DNA from: Bombiscardovia coagulans
Lineage (GTDB): Bacteria > Actinomycetota > Actinomycetes > Actinomycetales > Bifidobacteriaceae
Assembly: GCF_002259585.1 (NCBI RefSeq)
Contig: NZ_MWWS01000004.1
Location: 1 to 64,000, forward strand
DNA: 64,000 nucleotides
Reading direction: 5' to 3'
Shown here: positions 1-7,988 of the stretch, in pieces
Layout of the letters: every line of letters begins with the position of its first letter
Numbering within the stretch: the stretch's first letter is position 1
Program-made: the position numbers and the translations under genes
The notes under the pieces: model-generated
Told to the model about the DNA's origin: nothing
What the model saw: the letters and a program-made list of their open reading frames with translations, nothing else
The model's database searches: none

Positions 1-190
1 GATTGATGATTGTTTCAAAATCAGGAGCGTACTTAGTTTTAGCATTAGCGTCTCTCTGGTTTGTGTTTGTTGGTGTTTGAGTAGCTTCTGCTAGAGATGG
101 TAAGTCTTGTCCTTTTCCACCAGGTTTAGTATCGTATTGTCCTCCTGTGGAACCAGGAGAGTTTTTTGGTTTACGCGCATCATTGCTCAT
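1..190 (-). CDS. Tag-bearing protein, partial (runs off window start)
   Basis: Minus-strand start of a protein whose 3' part lies outside the window; ATG at 190 with a GAAAGGA ribosome site. The first ~30 residues contain RKPKNSPGSTGGQYD followed by KPGGKGQDLPSL, the N-terminal module shared with the proteins at 30469-30834, 35673-36350, 54486-55748 and 62431-63486. From about residue 48 it departs from the 30469-30834 copy: the sequence becomes ANAKTKYAPDFETIIN, showing that the same tag is joined to another body. The DNA from 49 upward is the left part of the 545-bp direct repeat. Function unknown; the module could be a secretion, conjugative-transfer or docking signal (inference). Confidence 0.75.
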   Translation of the reverse strand, partial: MSNDARKPKNSPGSTGGQYDTKPGGKGQDLPSLAEATQTPTNTNQRDANAKTKYAPDFETIIN

Positions 191-321
191 GCGTTTTATC
201 CTTTCAGCACTAGATTATATGGTACAAGCACACCTATGCGCTTATCGTCAACCGTTTTCCATACACCATCATCTGGTAAAAGACACTCGTATTCACCGTT
301 GAATACTTGCTGCTTATTTTT

Positions 322-334
322 GGACGCATATAGA
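322..334 (+). promoter_or_regulatory. Element promoter motif TGGACGCATATAG
   Basis: GGACGCATATAG lies about 45 bases upstream of the 53-aa gene at 380. It matches the motif found before most backbone transcription units (see 45338, 52909, 59370). The same sequence recurs at 30966 in repeat copy B. Confidence 0.55.
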
Positions 335-379
335 TAAGTGAGGGGTTGTACAGGAATGACTAGTAGAAAGGTGACTCGC

Positions 380-541
380 ATGAATGAACTCACCAGAAGA
401 CAAAACAAGGATTGCAGTATTACTGTCATGTCCTTAATGAGAGTGTTAAGGGATAGACAGGATATTCGTAATCGTATTATTGGCTTTCCCGCGAGAAAAC
501 GTGACCGTTACACGTTTAAAAACATTGTCAGTTCACTGTGA
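380..541 (+). CDS. Small conserved protein with QDIR-R..FP motif (53 aa)
   Basis: Start chosen at ATG 380, eight bases after GAAAGG. The protein has the core LRDRQDIRNRIIGFPARKRDRY, which resembles residues ~13-40 of the 328-aa protein at 8867-9853 (LYDMQDIRDRVVSFPMTLRDDEY), so it looks like a free-standing version of that N-terminal module. An identical second gene lies at 31024-31185. The stop overlaps a GTG of the next ORF, and the next gene's own ribosome site (GAGGA) covers the stop, so the two are probably co-translated. Function unknown; no membrane segment or known domain seen. Confidence 0.6.
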   Translation: MNELTRRQNKDCSITVMSLMRVLRDRQDIRNRIIGFPARKRDRYTFKNIVSSL

Positions 542-552
542 GGACGGACATC

Positions 553-1782
553 ATGCAATATTATCGTAAGTCTAAAACTCTGGTAAATGACACTGTGATT
601 AAACGGTTACTACTGTTTGAACAAATAAAACCATGGTCTAAACCTAATACGACGACAGAACGCTACTATTTCACGTTTGATGCTGTCGTAAAACTGTTAG
701 ATATTGATGTGGCTTACTACAAGAGCGGTAATTGTCGTAAATGTTATCTCGGTGAGGAGCGCATTGCCAATGGGAGAGCCATTTACCCGGGCATGAAATT
801 CTTTATTGAACATCATAAGGTGTTCAGTGCATGGAATCCTTATGAATACAATACTGCCGAAATGATAGCCACAGCCTTACAAGTAAAAGAGAATACGATG
901 AAAGAATCATTACCCCAGTCACTGATTGACGACTTCTTCGCAGCCGGTTATGCTCCTAGAACAGTGAAACGCTATACTAGTGCTATCACTCTTTGGCAAG
1001 CTTGGTGCCAGCAGGAGCAATTACAGCCGTTATCCGCGCAAAGAACCGATATTGAACATTTCAGTGTTTGGTTGAAAGACACGAATCATAGTGTTAATTC
1101 GATTCGATCTACTTTAGCTGCTATCGCTAGCTTATACCGGTTCGCTTATCAAGAGCATTATATAGATGCTAATCCTGCTGCTCATTTACGCCGACCTAAG
1201 CGTGAGACACATTCACAAGGCAGCTGGTTAAATAAAGAAGAAGCCGAGCAAGTAGGACAGCAAGCTCAACGTGAAAATGATCCGAGAATCGCTGCCTTGT
1301 ATTGGTTGTTGTTAACCACGGGCATACGAATAAGCGAAGCACTTAATGCTGATACTAGTAGTATAGAAACCACGGATGCTGGTACGGTACTACGAGTAAC
1401 ACGTAAAACCACATCACACGGTAAACTCTCACAACAAATACTCCTACATCCTACAACCGTAGAATGTATTCACAGAATGCTTGGGACCCGAAATGAAGGC
1501 CCCTTGTTCATATCGTCTACTGGTAAAAGACTAGATGATGATGCAGCTAACAGAATGCTCATGTATGTAACATATCGAGCTGGCATACACAAGCATATAA
1601 CTGCTCACAGTTTACGTCGCACATTCGCAACCCTTTGTCGTGATGCGGGTATCCCTGATCGTGACATCATGGCAAGCGGCGCTTGGAGCAGCCCCACTAT
1701 GATCGACTATTACGACATGGAACGGATAAGCACCGATCGGCATGCTGGCATACGGTTAACAGACTGGTTAATTCAATCATAA
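553..1782 (+). CDS. Tyrosine recombinase with in-frame 115-residue N-terminal extension
   Basis: Reading from ATG 553 (GAGGA 8 bases upstream) gives 409 residues. The last ~294 residues, from an internal ATG at 898, form a XerC/D-type tyrosine recombinase: SAM-like core-binding domain (APRTVKRYTSAI), then the catalytic domain with Arg in TTGIRISEAL, the HSLRRTFA box, GAWSSPTMID in the place of the usual H/W box, and the Tyr of IDYYDM. A length of 285-294 aa fits the paralogue at 5888-6745, so the recombinase may really start at 898, where only a weak AAGAGAA ribosome site is seen. The first 115 residues (FDAVVKLLDIDVAYYKSG, CRKCYLG) are not recognised; they may be a separate domain or the remains of an independent gene fused in frame. 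Likely role: integration, excision or multimer resolution of the element. Confidence 0.8.
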   Translation: MQYYRKSKTLVNDTVIKRLLLFEQIKPWSKPNTTTERYYFTFDAVVKLLDIDVAYYKSGNCRKCYLGEERIANGRAIYPGMKFFIEHHKVFSAWNPYEYNTAEMIATALQVKENTMKESLPQSLIDDFFAAGYAPRTVKRYTSAITLWQAWCQQEQLQPLSAQRTDIEHFSVWLKDTNHSVNSIRSTLAAIASLYRFAYQEHYIDANPAAHLRRPKRETHSQGSWLNKEEAEQVGQQAQRENDPRIAALYWLLLTTGIRISEALNADTSSIETTDAGTVLRVTRKTTSHGKLSQQILLHPTTVECIHRMLGTRNEGPLFISSTGKRLDDDAANRMLMYVTYRAGIHKHITAHSLRRTFATLCRDAGIPDRDIMASGAWSSPTMIDYYDMERISTDRHAGIRLTDWLIQS

Positions 1783-1848
1783 GATACGTGAATTGAAACA
1801 CAATACCACGATCCGTATGATGCAGTCGCGTTACATAAACATAAGATT

Positions 1849-1893
1849 TTTCCTGCTGGCGCGATAACTGGACAACTCTCTGCCAGCAGGAAA
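1849..1893. repeat. 12-bp inverted repeat after recombinase gene
   Basis: TTTCCTGCTGGC and its perfect complement GCCAGCAGGAAA are separated by 21 bases, 66 bases beyond the recombinase stop. No T-run follows, so it is a poor intrinsic terminator; a recombinase arm or core site is an alternative. Confidence 0.5.
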
Positions 1894-2012
1894 CCAGTTC
1901 TCATACTCATTCAATCCATCCATCCGTAATCACACTCAGTTCATGAGTATGCACTATACTGGAGATCTGATAGACGAAGGGTTGAATGTAAAAAACATGG
2001 GAAATAACTATA

Positions 2013-2618
2013 ATGAGCACTACTATGAGATCACGATGCACGCAAGGCAACACAGTGCATTATCAGTGGTTCGGACAACCAATCAATGTAAACAACAATG
2101 AACAATTTATTCACGTACTAGCACGCACGTACGCGCAAGAAGTAGCAAACGATGCACTACATGAAAGACAATTAAACTCACGCACATTCAATAAATTCGT
2201 AGCACGACTAACCGCTGACACAGAACAATTTCTCGAACGCATCAGCCTCGGTAAAATAAAACCAGGAAGTGAAGTCACACAAGTCGCCAGATGGAAAGAC
2301 AAACAGTGCCCTCTGACAGAACTACGCTGGCATCATTTTGACAATCTTTTACAAGGTAACAATAAAACCATAGAAACACGCCATTATGTCGCAGAACCAG
2401 CCATTCATCAAACCTGCGTCTACGGTCTCGTACTACACCGCAAACAAGTACATATTAATAACAACACTACGAATAACGAGACTCATGACGCGATCATCAA
2501 TAACCTACAAAACCAGCAAATCGACCGAGCAATAACCTTATGCAAACTCGGAATCGACTGCAAATGGAACATAGACCTATTTAAAGCAAAACTCCAAACA
2601 CAGCCTAATATTCCATAG
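2013..2618 (+). CDS. Hypothetical protein (201 aa)
   Basis: Not recognised. It begins MSTTMRSRCTQG; the body has a basic, Asn-rich stretch (HINNNTTNNETHDAIINN, near residue 150) and no membrane segment. Codons are A/C-rich, like the XRE gene that follows. It lies upstream of the XRE/SecB-like pair (78-bp gap, with a palindromic operator in between). A role in the same toxin/antitoxin-like locus is possible, but nothing in the sequence shows a toxin fold. Confidence 0.6.
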   Translation: MSTTMRSRCTQGNTVHYQWFGQPINVNNNEQFIHVLARTYAQEVANDALHERQLNSRTFNKFVARLTADTEQFLERISLGKIKPGSEVTQVARWKDKQCPLTELRWHHFDNLLQGNNKTIETRHYVAEPAIHQTCVYGLVLHRKQVHINNNTTNNETHDAIINNLQNQQIDRAITLCKLGIDCKWNIDLFKAKLQTQPNIP

Positions 2619-2639
2619 GGGAATACTCATGTGGTAATC

Positions 2640-2661
2640 TAATAATGCATATGCATTATTA
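2640..2661. promoter_or_regulatory. 22-bp perfect palindrome, probable operator
   Basis: Perfectly self-complementary site centred on GCATATGC (half site TAATAATGCAT), 36 bases upstream of the XRE regulator at 2697. The position and symmetry suit autoregulatory binding of a dimeric HTH protein. Confidence 0.65.
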
Positions 2662-2696
2662 TAAAACGCATTAAAGGGCAAAATAAAGGGGAAAGA

Positions 2697-3194
2697 ATGC
2701 GATCACCATACTCATATGAAGAACTCGCATACGACTTATATAAAGCCGAAAATGATGTCCTCAACAAACTCGTAACCATGCGCAAACAACGCAAAATGTC
2801 ACAACAAGACCTGGCAGACGAAATGGGAGTCAGCCAATCATACATCTCAAAAATAGAAAACGGTCAAATCAAACTCACTTCACTGCTAACCGAATACGCA
2901 TTAGAAGTAGGCGCTCGCATTGAATATGAAGTGGAAGATGCTGAACAGAAATCAGAAGGTAAACGATATTACTCACAGTACAGTATTGAACGTAATGGTA
3001 CCGCTCTGCGATCGTGGTCAGATAACAGTATGAGCTGTGATCGCATATCCTGGAGATTCATGGCTTCTTTGCCTAAATCAAAACAACCAGCTACAAGCAC
3101 TATTATTATTGACGCTATACCGCACCAAGATCAAGATAAAACAGAATTTCAAAGACCTGTTGTTGATAAGGAAGAGCTAATCCATGCACGTTGA
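2697..3194 (+). CDS. XRE-family HTH regulator (possible antitoxin)
   Basis: Residues ~26-60 form a Cro/C1 HTH: MSQQDLADEMGVSQSYISKIENGQ is the canonical helix-turn-helix signature. A ~100-residue C-terminal part without a recognised domain follows. The ribosome site AAGGGGAAAG precedes ATG 2697. The gene overlaps the SecB-like gene by 11 bp. The order HTH regulator then SecB-like chaperone recalls toxin-antitoxin-chaperone loci, in which a HigA-type antitoxin is stabilised by a dedicated SecB. No HigB-like RelE toxin is visible. The 22-bp palindrome upstream suggests autoregulation. Confidence 0.8.
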   Translation: MRSPYSYEELAYDLYKAENDVLNKLVTMRKQRKMSQQDLADEMGVSQSYISKIENGQIKLTSLLTEYALEVGARIEYEVEDAEQKSEGKRYYSQYSIERNGTALRSWSDNSMSCDRISWRFMASLPKSKQPATSTIIIDAIPHQDQDKTEFQRPVVDKEELIHAR

Positions 3195-3570
3195 ACAGAT
3201 AATGTTGTATAGTGATGCAGCAGAAAGTAAACTCGAATACGACGACACTGGCGTAAAAGATAATAATCTTCAGTTCTCGCTACAAATCGATCCATCTGAT
3301 AATAAGCCCTGGCCATATGAGATAACTTTTTATACTCAGTATAAGAGTAAAGACACAGATACGGTTCTTTTTGACTCGACACTCGAATATGCTGTTAGTT
3401 TTTCTGAACCACTCCCAGATCCGTCTAATGCTCTTGTTTTAATACCAGTAGTGTGGCCGTTTGTTAGACCTGATTTAATCAGTCAAATGCGTAGATACGG
3501 TGTAGGAGCTAACTCAGTACTTCCACTGTATTTACCTTCAGATGTTGTGGAAAAACGGTTAGACAGTTGA
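3184..3570 (+). CDS. SecB-like chaperone (128 aa)
   Basis: The C-terminal stretch VVWPFVRPDLISQMRRYG followed by VLPLYLP matches the way SecB-family proteins end (a ..WP..R..I..L...G.....LP.. pattern), and the first half alternates like the SecB beta sheet (FSLQIDP, YEITFYTQYKS). The size suits a SecB-like protein. SecB proteins hold unfolded clients; in TAC modules they guard the antitoxin. The gene overlaps the XRE gene, so they are co-translated. The call is by pattern only; a lone beta-rich hypothetical protein is the alternative. Confidence 0.45.
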   Translation: MHVEQIMLYSDAAESKLEYDDTGVKDNNLQFSLQIDPSDNKPWPYEITFYTQYKSKDTDTVLFDSTLEYAVSFSEPLPDPSNALVLIPVVWPFVRPDLISQMRRYGVGANSVLPLYLPSDVVEKRLDS

Positions 3571-3792
3571 ACAGACGAACAATACACACAATTAATTGTA
3601 CAAACTGCGAATCTAATACATGCATACTCATCTAAGAACTCATAGGGAGTATCGCATGGTAAACACTAATTATGATTCCGGTAATCCGATATTAGCCTTC
3701 TAATGATACCTGCTTCTAAAACGTTGTGAACACATAAAAATGCTTGTATTAGCGACAGTCAATAGCTTATCACAGTGGTAGAAGTAATGAAG

Positions 3793-4620
3793 TTACCGTG
3801 CTTGTAGTGACTGTAATGCATATACAACACTGGTGAAAAGCTTTTTCCTTCCTTGTTTGTTGTTCAAATAAGAGAAATATCTTATATGACGTATGTCAAA
3901 AGGCACTGGTGTATCGGATGTGCTCGTTACTAGAATCGTTGGTTTTTGAACACCAGCCGCATAACCAGCTTCAAATAGCACGTTAGCATTCAACTCACTA
4001 ATATCAGCGATGACATAAGCAGAACTGTTTATCAGTTCAATAATTTGCTCGGGTATGCTCGTTGGATCATAAAATTCATCAACTCGTTTAGCCTCATAAC
4101 CTTCCTGAGAGCAAGCTTGTTTTATAGTCTCATAGGTGTCATCATATTCTGCTTTGAACGACATCATAACAGCAACACGGTTTGAAACTATCTGTTCAAT
4201 AGGAAACTGGTTGATACGATTTTTACAATCTGGTCGCGACTCGAAAATATTGCCAAGTATTTGGAATAAATCACCTTCCTTAACTGCCCAATGAGTATGA
4301 GTATTTTCCCATTCAACCATAGAGAAAGCTGATAAATTATCTTGCAAAATCTCAGCTGTGAAAGAAGGAATGAAAAGTGATTGTTTAACATCATCTGAGA
4401 AGGGCGCTGTAAAATATCCAACTCGTACTGGAACCTTTACATCATCCTTAAACTCTTCCACTAAAAGAACAGGAAGTGTTTCAAGTTTCCTTCTATCAAT
4501 ATCACCATCCGCAGTGACAAATTGTCGTCGAATATGATCTTTCGTATAAAGGCGTTCCAGTATCCGATCTTTTGTAACTGAAGTAACATCACCCTTTGCA
4601 CTAACAATGAGGTTAAACAT
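3793..4620 (-). CDS. TIR/nucleoside-deoxyribosyltransferase-like protein (275 aa)
   Basis: Start taken at ATG 4620, seven bases after GGGAGG. Residues ~150-240 form a Rossmann-like domain with RVAVMMSF, then YVIADISELNANVLFEAGYA and KPTILVTS. This is the D-x-S...N-x-N-V-x-x-E-x-G signature of TIR-like and nucleoside 2-deoxyribosyltransferase-like (STIR) domains, with the acidic residue in FEAGYA as candidate catalytic Glu. The N-terminal ~145 residues are unrecognised (possible sensor). Such domains commonly hydrolyse NAD+ or nucleotides in antiviral effectors. It is monocistronic and convergent with the SecB-like gene, and no partner gene is obvious. Defence effector is an inference. Confidence 0.6.
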   Translation of the reverse strand: MFNLIVSAKGDVTSVTKDRILERLYTKDHIRRQFVTADGDIDRRKLETLPVLLVEEFKDDVKVPVRVGYFTAPFSDDVKQSLFIPSFTAEILQDNLSAFSMVEWENTHTHWAVKEGDLFQILGNIFESRPDCKNRINQFPIEQIVSNRVAVMMSFKAEYDDTYETIKQACSQEGYEAKRVDEFYDPTSIPEQIIELINSSAYVIADISELNANVLFEAGYAAGVQKPTILVTSTSDTPVPFDIRHIRYFSYLNNKQGRKKLFTSVVYALQSLQAR

Positions 4621-4758
4621 ACCCAGGCCTCCCATTTATTCTTACATGAGCCTACTTGAAAGTGTAACCCAAATTGTATTTCAAATTGTTACCGAGTGTA
4701 ATGTTTTACGTGTAGTACTACACTTTTAAAACTCAAAATGCCCTGGTGCAAACAGTAA

Positions 4759-4956
4759 TGGAATGAGAACATCAGTTTCATCTCCACTGCTGCTGGCATT
4801 CTAGCAGCGGGTTTTGGTGTAGATCATAACCCAATCAGAATGACAAGCGAGTCAACTTGTCACGGATCTGCGGCAATACATATCGCCTTCCCACTGCTTC
4901 GGCAGGGGAGGGCGATATGTATTGATTGCATCATGGTGCTGAGAAGTGGTTTCTAA
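4759..4956 (+). pseudogene. Orphan C-terminal reading-frame fragment
   Basis: A 65-codon open frame without a start reads ENISFISTAAGILAAGFG and then onward to a stop at 4954. The Ala/Gly-rich helix loosely resembles the end of a ThiF/E1-like fold, but the evidence is too slight for a family call. It overlaps the strong hairpin at 4875-4923, so it may equally be chance. Confidence 0.2.
4875..4923. ncRNA. Strong hairpin with TTCG tetraloop
   Basis: AATACATATCGCC at 4875 pairs with GGCGATATGTATT, and the inner arms CTGC/GCAG close a TTCG loop: about 21 base pairs with one wobble and one bulge. It lacks a T-run. Further TTC(G)-containing hairpins follow at ~4994-5012 and ~5018-5054, suggesting structured RNA rather than a simple terminator. 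Identity unknown. Confidence 0.45.
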
Positions 4957-5196
4957 GACCTAGAGATTCAGGTAGACTGGAGAAGTGAAAAAAGTTGGAC
5001 TTCGTCCAGCTCGCTTGAAGGCCATCATAAGTATTATGGTGGCCTTCGGTGCTTTTCAGACGATAGATCAGCAATTGGAGATTTTGCGTTCGAGAAAATT
5101 GGCAGTTGATGTTGACTCGAAACACTTCCTATGCCGCGAAAGGAACTACGACATCATCAACAGATATAATATTGGAATCAAACCTTGGAGGACTCT

Positions 5197-5618
5197 ATGG
5201 CGGAGACAATGACGGAGCTTCCTACGCTCCTTGGAAAGAGGTTAGATACTTCTTGGCAGGAACAGGAAAATATGGCTTTGGAAGCAAGGAATCTTGGAGC
5301 AAACTAAGCGAGGGGAAGCCGATCAGCTCCCAGAAGACTATTGGAAGGGTCTCCTTGTAGAAACTAGGGCACTTCTTTCAGGTCGGTATGAACGCCAGAA
5401 ATCTAATAGCGGTTGTAGATCAAATTACGAAGGGAAGATGACTGTTGAGCGGATCGGTAAATGCTGATTTGAAAAGTTCTTATGTTGCTGCATTGAAATC
5501 AGCAATGGGTGAAAGTGATCCTCTAGTACGGGATGGTTTGCTGGAATCATTACAAATGTCAACTCAAGGAAACCATGAACTTGATTCAATATTCCAACAG
5601 GCTACGTCACCTGCGTAA
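5197..5618 (+). pseudogene. Decayed gene pieces (frameshifted)
   Basis: ATG 5197 with TTGGAGGA upstream opens a frame (MAETMTELPTLLGKRL) that stops after 36 residues. Continuations occur in other frames: ADQLPEDYWKGLLVETRALL from ~5310, MNARNLIAVVDQITKGR from ~5388, and a last piece starting at TTG 5445 (SVNADLKSSYVAALKSAMGE) that ends at 5618. The order and hydrophilic nature suggest one or two small genes broken by several frameshifts. The intact 57-codon end piece could still be translated. Family unknown. Confidence 0.4.
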
Positions 5619-5660
5619 TTGCCCTAGCCTCCGGGAGACTTGAGAGCGGTGGCAATTTTT
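5617..5660 (+). terminator. Possible intrinsic terminator
   Basis: AATTGCC at 5617 pairs with GGCAATT and is followed by TTTT, immediately after the stop of the decayed gene; the loop is long (27 bases). Confidence 0.4.
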
Positions 5661-5887
5661 GCGTTTAGTGGATAGCTTACCGAGAATTGCTTTAATAAAG
5701 TCTCCCAGAGACTACACGCATGATATAGTTCTTGCATGCAAAATATGCATAACTGCAAAAAAGATGCAGATATTGTCTTAGTAGACAGCGCGTGTGGTGA
5801 TATCCCCACCAGATAAAAGATCAGTCTTGTAGTCTTATGAGGGTGAGTCCGAGGGACTCTGAGCTGTGTCGCGTCGGATGACAGCCA

Positions 5888-6745
5888 TCAGGACAGGTAA
5901 GCAGAAAGTGTGGTCGTGGCCGTGCCATTGAGTGCTCGACTGTGCATATCGTAGTAGTCGAGCATGTCAGAGCTGGTCCATCCTCCCGCTGCCATGATGT
6001 CTTTGTCGTCGACTCCGGCATCTCGTGACAGTGTCGCGAATGTACGACGTAGACTGTGCGGTGTGATGTGATCTAATCCTATACTCATACACAGTTTGAC
6101 TACTAAACGGCGAGCAGCACCGACCGGTAATTGCTCTCCATCACGCCTGAAAATGGGGGCTGTGTCTGGTGCAATCGATATTCGATCGAGAGCTTGACTA
6201 GTTTCTGCTGTGATAGCTACTTGCTGATGCCATTGACCTTTACGAGGTAGTCGCAGCCAAGGAGCATGTCCGGTGTGATGGTCACCGGTGGTAAGACTGA
6301 TTGCCTCAGTGATACGGCACCCGTTGAGGAGTAGTAGTCGTATGAGTGCATCTAGGCGCAGGTCCGGGCTGTGTTGTGCAGCTTGCAGTAAGTCTCTAGC
6401 TTGCTCACGGGTGAGATAACTGCCTTCGGAATGTAAGCTGACTCGAGGTCGTCTCACATACGGGCTTGGGTCTTGTCTTACTAGTCCTGCAATGGTGAGC
6501 TGTTTGTACAAATTGCAGATCACCGAGAGACTGACACTACGGTAGCGAGTAGAGTAGTCGAGATGCTCTTGGATATATCTGCCATACACCTCTATATGAC
6601 TGGCAGTGGCCATTAACGGATTTATAGCATTGTCATTACACCACACCAACCACGTATTGATAATACTTTTATATGATGAGCGAGTGGTGTGAGTGTGTGG
6701 CGCTAAATATCTTGCAATCACATCATCTAGAGTCACCTGCGCCAT
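5888..6745 (-). CDS. Tyrosine recombinase/integrase (285 aa)
   Basis: XerC/D-type integrase. Core-binding domain in the first ~90 residues (HTTRSSYKSIINTWLVWC); catalytic domain with Arg in LNGCRITEAISL, HSLRRTFATLSRDAG, the AGGWTSSDMLD box and nucleophile Tyr in LDYYDM. It is a close relative of the recombinase at 898-1782 (same HSLRRTFATL.RDAG and YYDM boxes). It is the last gene of a three-gene minus-strand operon, overlapping the 284-aa gene by 13 bp, with an HTH regulator in front. Integration of the element that left the tRNA-Gly fragment at 11038 is a plausible role but unproven. Confidence 0.88.
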   Translation of the reverse strand: MAQVTLDDVIARYLAPHTHTTRSSYKSIINTWLVWCNDNAINPLMATASHIEVYGRYIQEHLDYSTRYRSVSLSVICNLYKQLTIAGLVRQDPSPYVRRPRVSLHSEGSYLTREQARDLLQAAQHSPDLRLDALIRLLLLNGCRITEAISLTTGDHHTGHAPWLRLPRKGQWHQQVAITAETSQALDRISIAPDTAPIFRRDGEQLPVGAARRLVVKLCMSIGLDHITPHSLRRTFATLSRDAGVDDKDIMAAGGWTSSDMLDYYDMHSRALNGTATTTLSAYLS

Positions 6746-7587
6746 ATACGGACTGTCTCCTTATGGATTAGTGGCAAGTTTGCAGGGCCTTTCACAAAGG
6801 GTGGTATCCATTGTTTACGCCTTAAACTGTGGTCAGGCCCGAATGCCTGATTACGCCAAAAGCCTCTGACAATCCACCTATGGGTCCATACTCTCGGCTC
6901 GTTGGTATCTGAGTGCGATAAAGGATTACGGAGATTCTCACGCAATACCAACATTTTCACGTGATGCTGCTGTGGATCGTGGGCTACGGGCACTCGGTCT
7001 AGTGGCGATGATTGAGCTTGTCGAGTTTGACAGACACGTGGCTCTTGGCTTAACGCCCATACCGCTATCAAAATATCACCCAGCACTTGTGTTACAGCCG
7101 GGTGAAGAGCTTGTGGTATCTCAGCTAAGGGTAGCCCACCATGAGCTGTTCGTATATCCGGATCAGTGGTGTATAAGTGTGGTCGTATGATCCACACGCG
7201 ACCATGATTGCTAGGCTCACTACCATCAATGATCCAATAGATAGCGTTAATGCTGGGCACAGCTATCGGCATATCTGAGAAGTCAAGCGGTAAACCACCA
7301 TCAAAGACCATAAAGCCTGTAAGTGACGGCGGTTCTACGTCTGGCAAACCACCAGCTTGAGCGGTATCGACTGATAATGTAGTCATATCACGACTCACCC
7401 ACCACAAAGGAGCTACACGCAAAGCATCAGCCTCACTCCAAGCTTGAGCTAAGATACCCTCATACGATACTGATTGCAATACCTGTGATTGCTGAACAAG
7501 CCTGTCCTGCTGATATTGAGCGAGATGAGCGCGTATCCATGGTAGCCAAACTGGAGTCAAACGCGGTTTACTACGCTTGCGGCTCAT
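6733..7587 (-). CDS. Hypothetical protein with basic C-terminus (284 aa)
   Basis: Not recognised as a named family. The N-terminus is strongly basic (MSRKRSKPRLTPVW). The last ~55 residues carry HRWIVRGFWRNQAFGP then LRRKQWIPPFVKGPANLP and ETVRIWRR. This W-x-V-x-G-x-W-R-x-Q-x-x-G-P...KGP pattern is one I associate with uncharacterised actinobacterial plasmid and phage proteins. It overlaps the genes on both sides (16-17 bp and 13 bp), so it is translated with the HTH regulator and the integrase. It may be a nucleic-acid-binding accessory factor (inference). Confidence 0.65.
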   Translation of the reverse strand: MSRKRSKPRLTPVWLPWIRAHLAQYQQDRLVQQSQVLQSVSYEGILAQAWSEADALRVAPLWWVSRDMTTLSVDTAQAGGLPDVEPPSLTGFMVFDGGLPLDFSDMPIAVPSINAIYWIIDGSEPSNHGRVWIIRPHLYTTDPDIRTAHGGLPLAEIPQALHPAVTQVLGDILIAVWALSQEPRVCQTRQAQSSPLDRVPVAHDPQQHHVKMLVLRENLRNPLSHSDTNEPRVWTHRWIVRGFWRNQAFGPDHSLRRKQWIPPFVKGPANLPLIHKETVRIWRR

Positions 7588-7927
7588 GATCTACACGCAC
7601 ATCATCGCTATAATAAACAATCATCGCGTCTGTATCCTCGCGGACTCGATGAGCAATCGCTCTCCACCAAGCAGCAGGCTTACCTTCTAACGCTTCATCG
7701 TCAGTGCGCGGCACTAGAATCACATCAGCTCGTCGCTCAATCTCTCGCGCCACAATTTGATTAAACTCAACCTCTAAATCCGCTAAATCTTGTGCTAACG
7801 AGTCAGGTAATATACGGTTCCGTTCCCACCGTTGTACTGAGTAATCAGTCACTCCCCACCGGGCTGCTAGCCATTTAGCAGATAATCCCATATACTCACA
7901 CAAACATCTCATCTCTGCTGGAGACAC
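7571..7927 (-). CDS. HTH regulator, first gene of integrase operon
   Basis: Start placed at GTG 7927, nine bases after GAGGAG; an ATG six bases upstream sits too close to that site. Residues ~4-45 form an HTH (MGLSAKWLAARWGVTDYSVQRWERNRILPDSLAQDLADLE in two halves), and a ~60-residue C-terminal domain contains VPRTD...KPAAWWRAIAHRV. The protein at 9866-10195 has the same architecture (HTH, then VPRTD...GMPAAWHRMIA). The family is probably a plasmid/phage regulator that senses or represses its own operon. The operon order regulator - basic protein - integrase suggests control of excision. Confidence 0.75.
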   Translation of the reverse strand: MSPAEMRCLCEYMGLSAKWLAARWGVTDYSVQRWERNRILPDSLAQDLADLEVEFNQIVAREIERRADVILVPRTDDEALEGKPAAWWRAIAHRVREDTDAMIVYYSDDVRVDHEPQA

Positions 7928-7951
7928 AATCATCCCCTCCTCAATAAAAGA

Positions 7952-7979
7952 AACTGGCCTATGCAATCACAGGCCAGTT
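7952..7979 (-). terminator. Intrinsic terminator of the 71-aa gene
   Basis: On the minus strand AACTGGCCT pairs with AGGCCAGTT across a 10-base loop and runs into TTTCTTTTATT. It separates the 71-aa gene from the HTH/integrase operon. Confidence 0.65.
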
Positions 7980-7988
7980 AAAACGTAC

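Larger units (their letters stand above)
49..593. repeat. 545-bp direct repeat, copy A
   Basis: Identical as far as I can compare by eye with 30693-31237 (constant offset 30,644). It holds the 5' end of a tag-protein gene on the minus strand, a divergent promoter region with the GGACGCATA motif, the complete 53-aa gene 380-541, and the first codons of the next gene. The identity stops abruptly at GTAAATGACAC: copy A continues into a recombinase-containing ORF, copy B into cas5e. Confidence 0.95.

Noticed and set aside
4759-4956. ThiF/E1-like enzyme remnant
   Set aside because: The similarity is limited to an Ala/Gly-rich helix and the frame overlaps a hairpin.
7953-7965. TTGCATAGG before the HTH gene as another copy of the promoter motif
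   Set aside because: It lies inside the loop and arm of the terminator at 7952-7979, so it was left out of the motif set.
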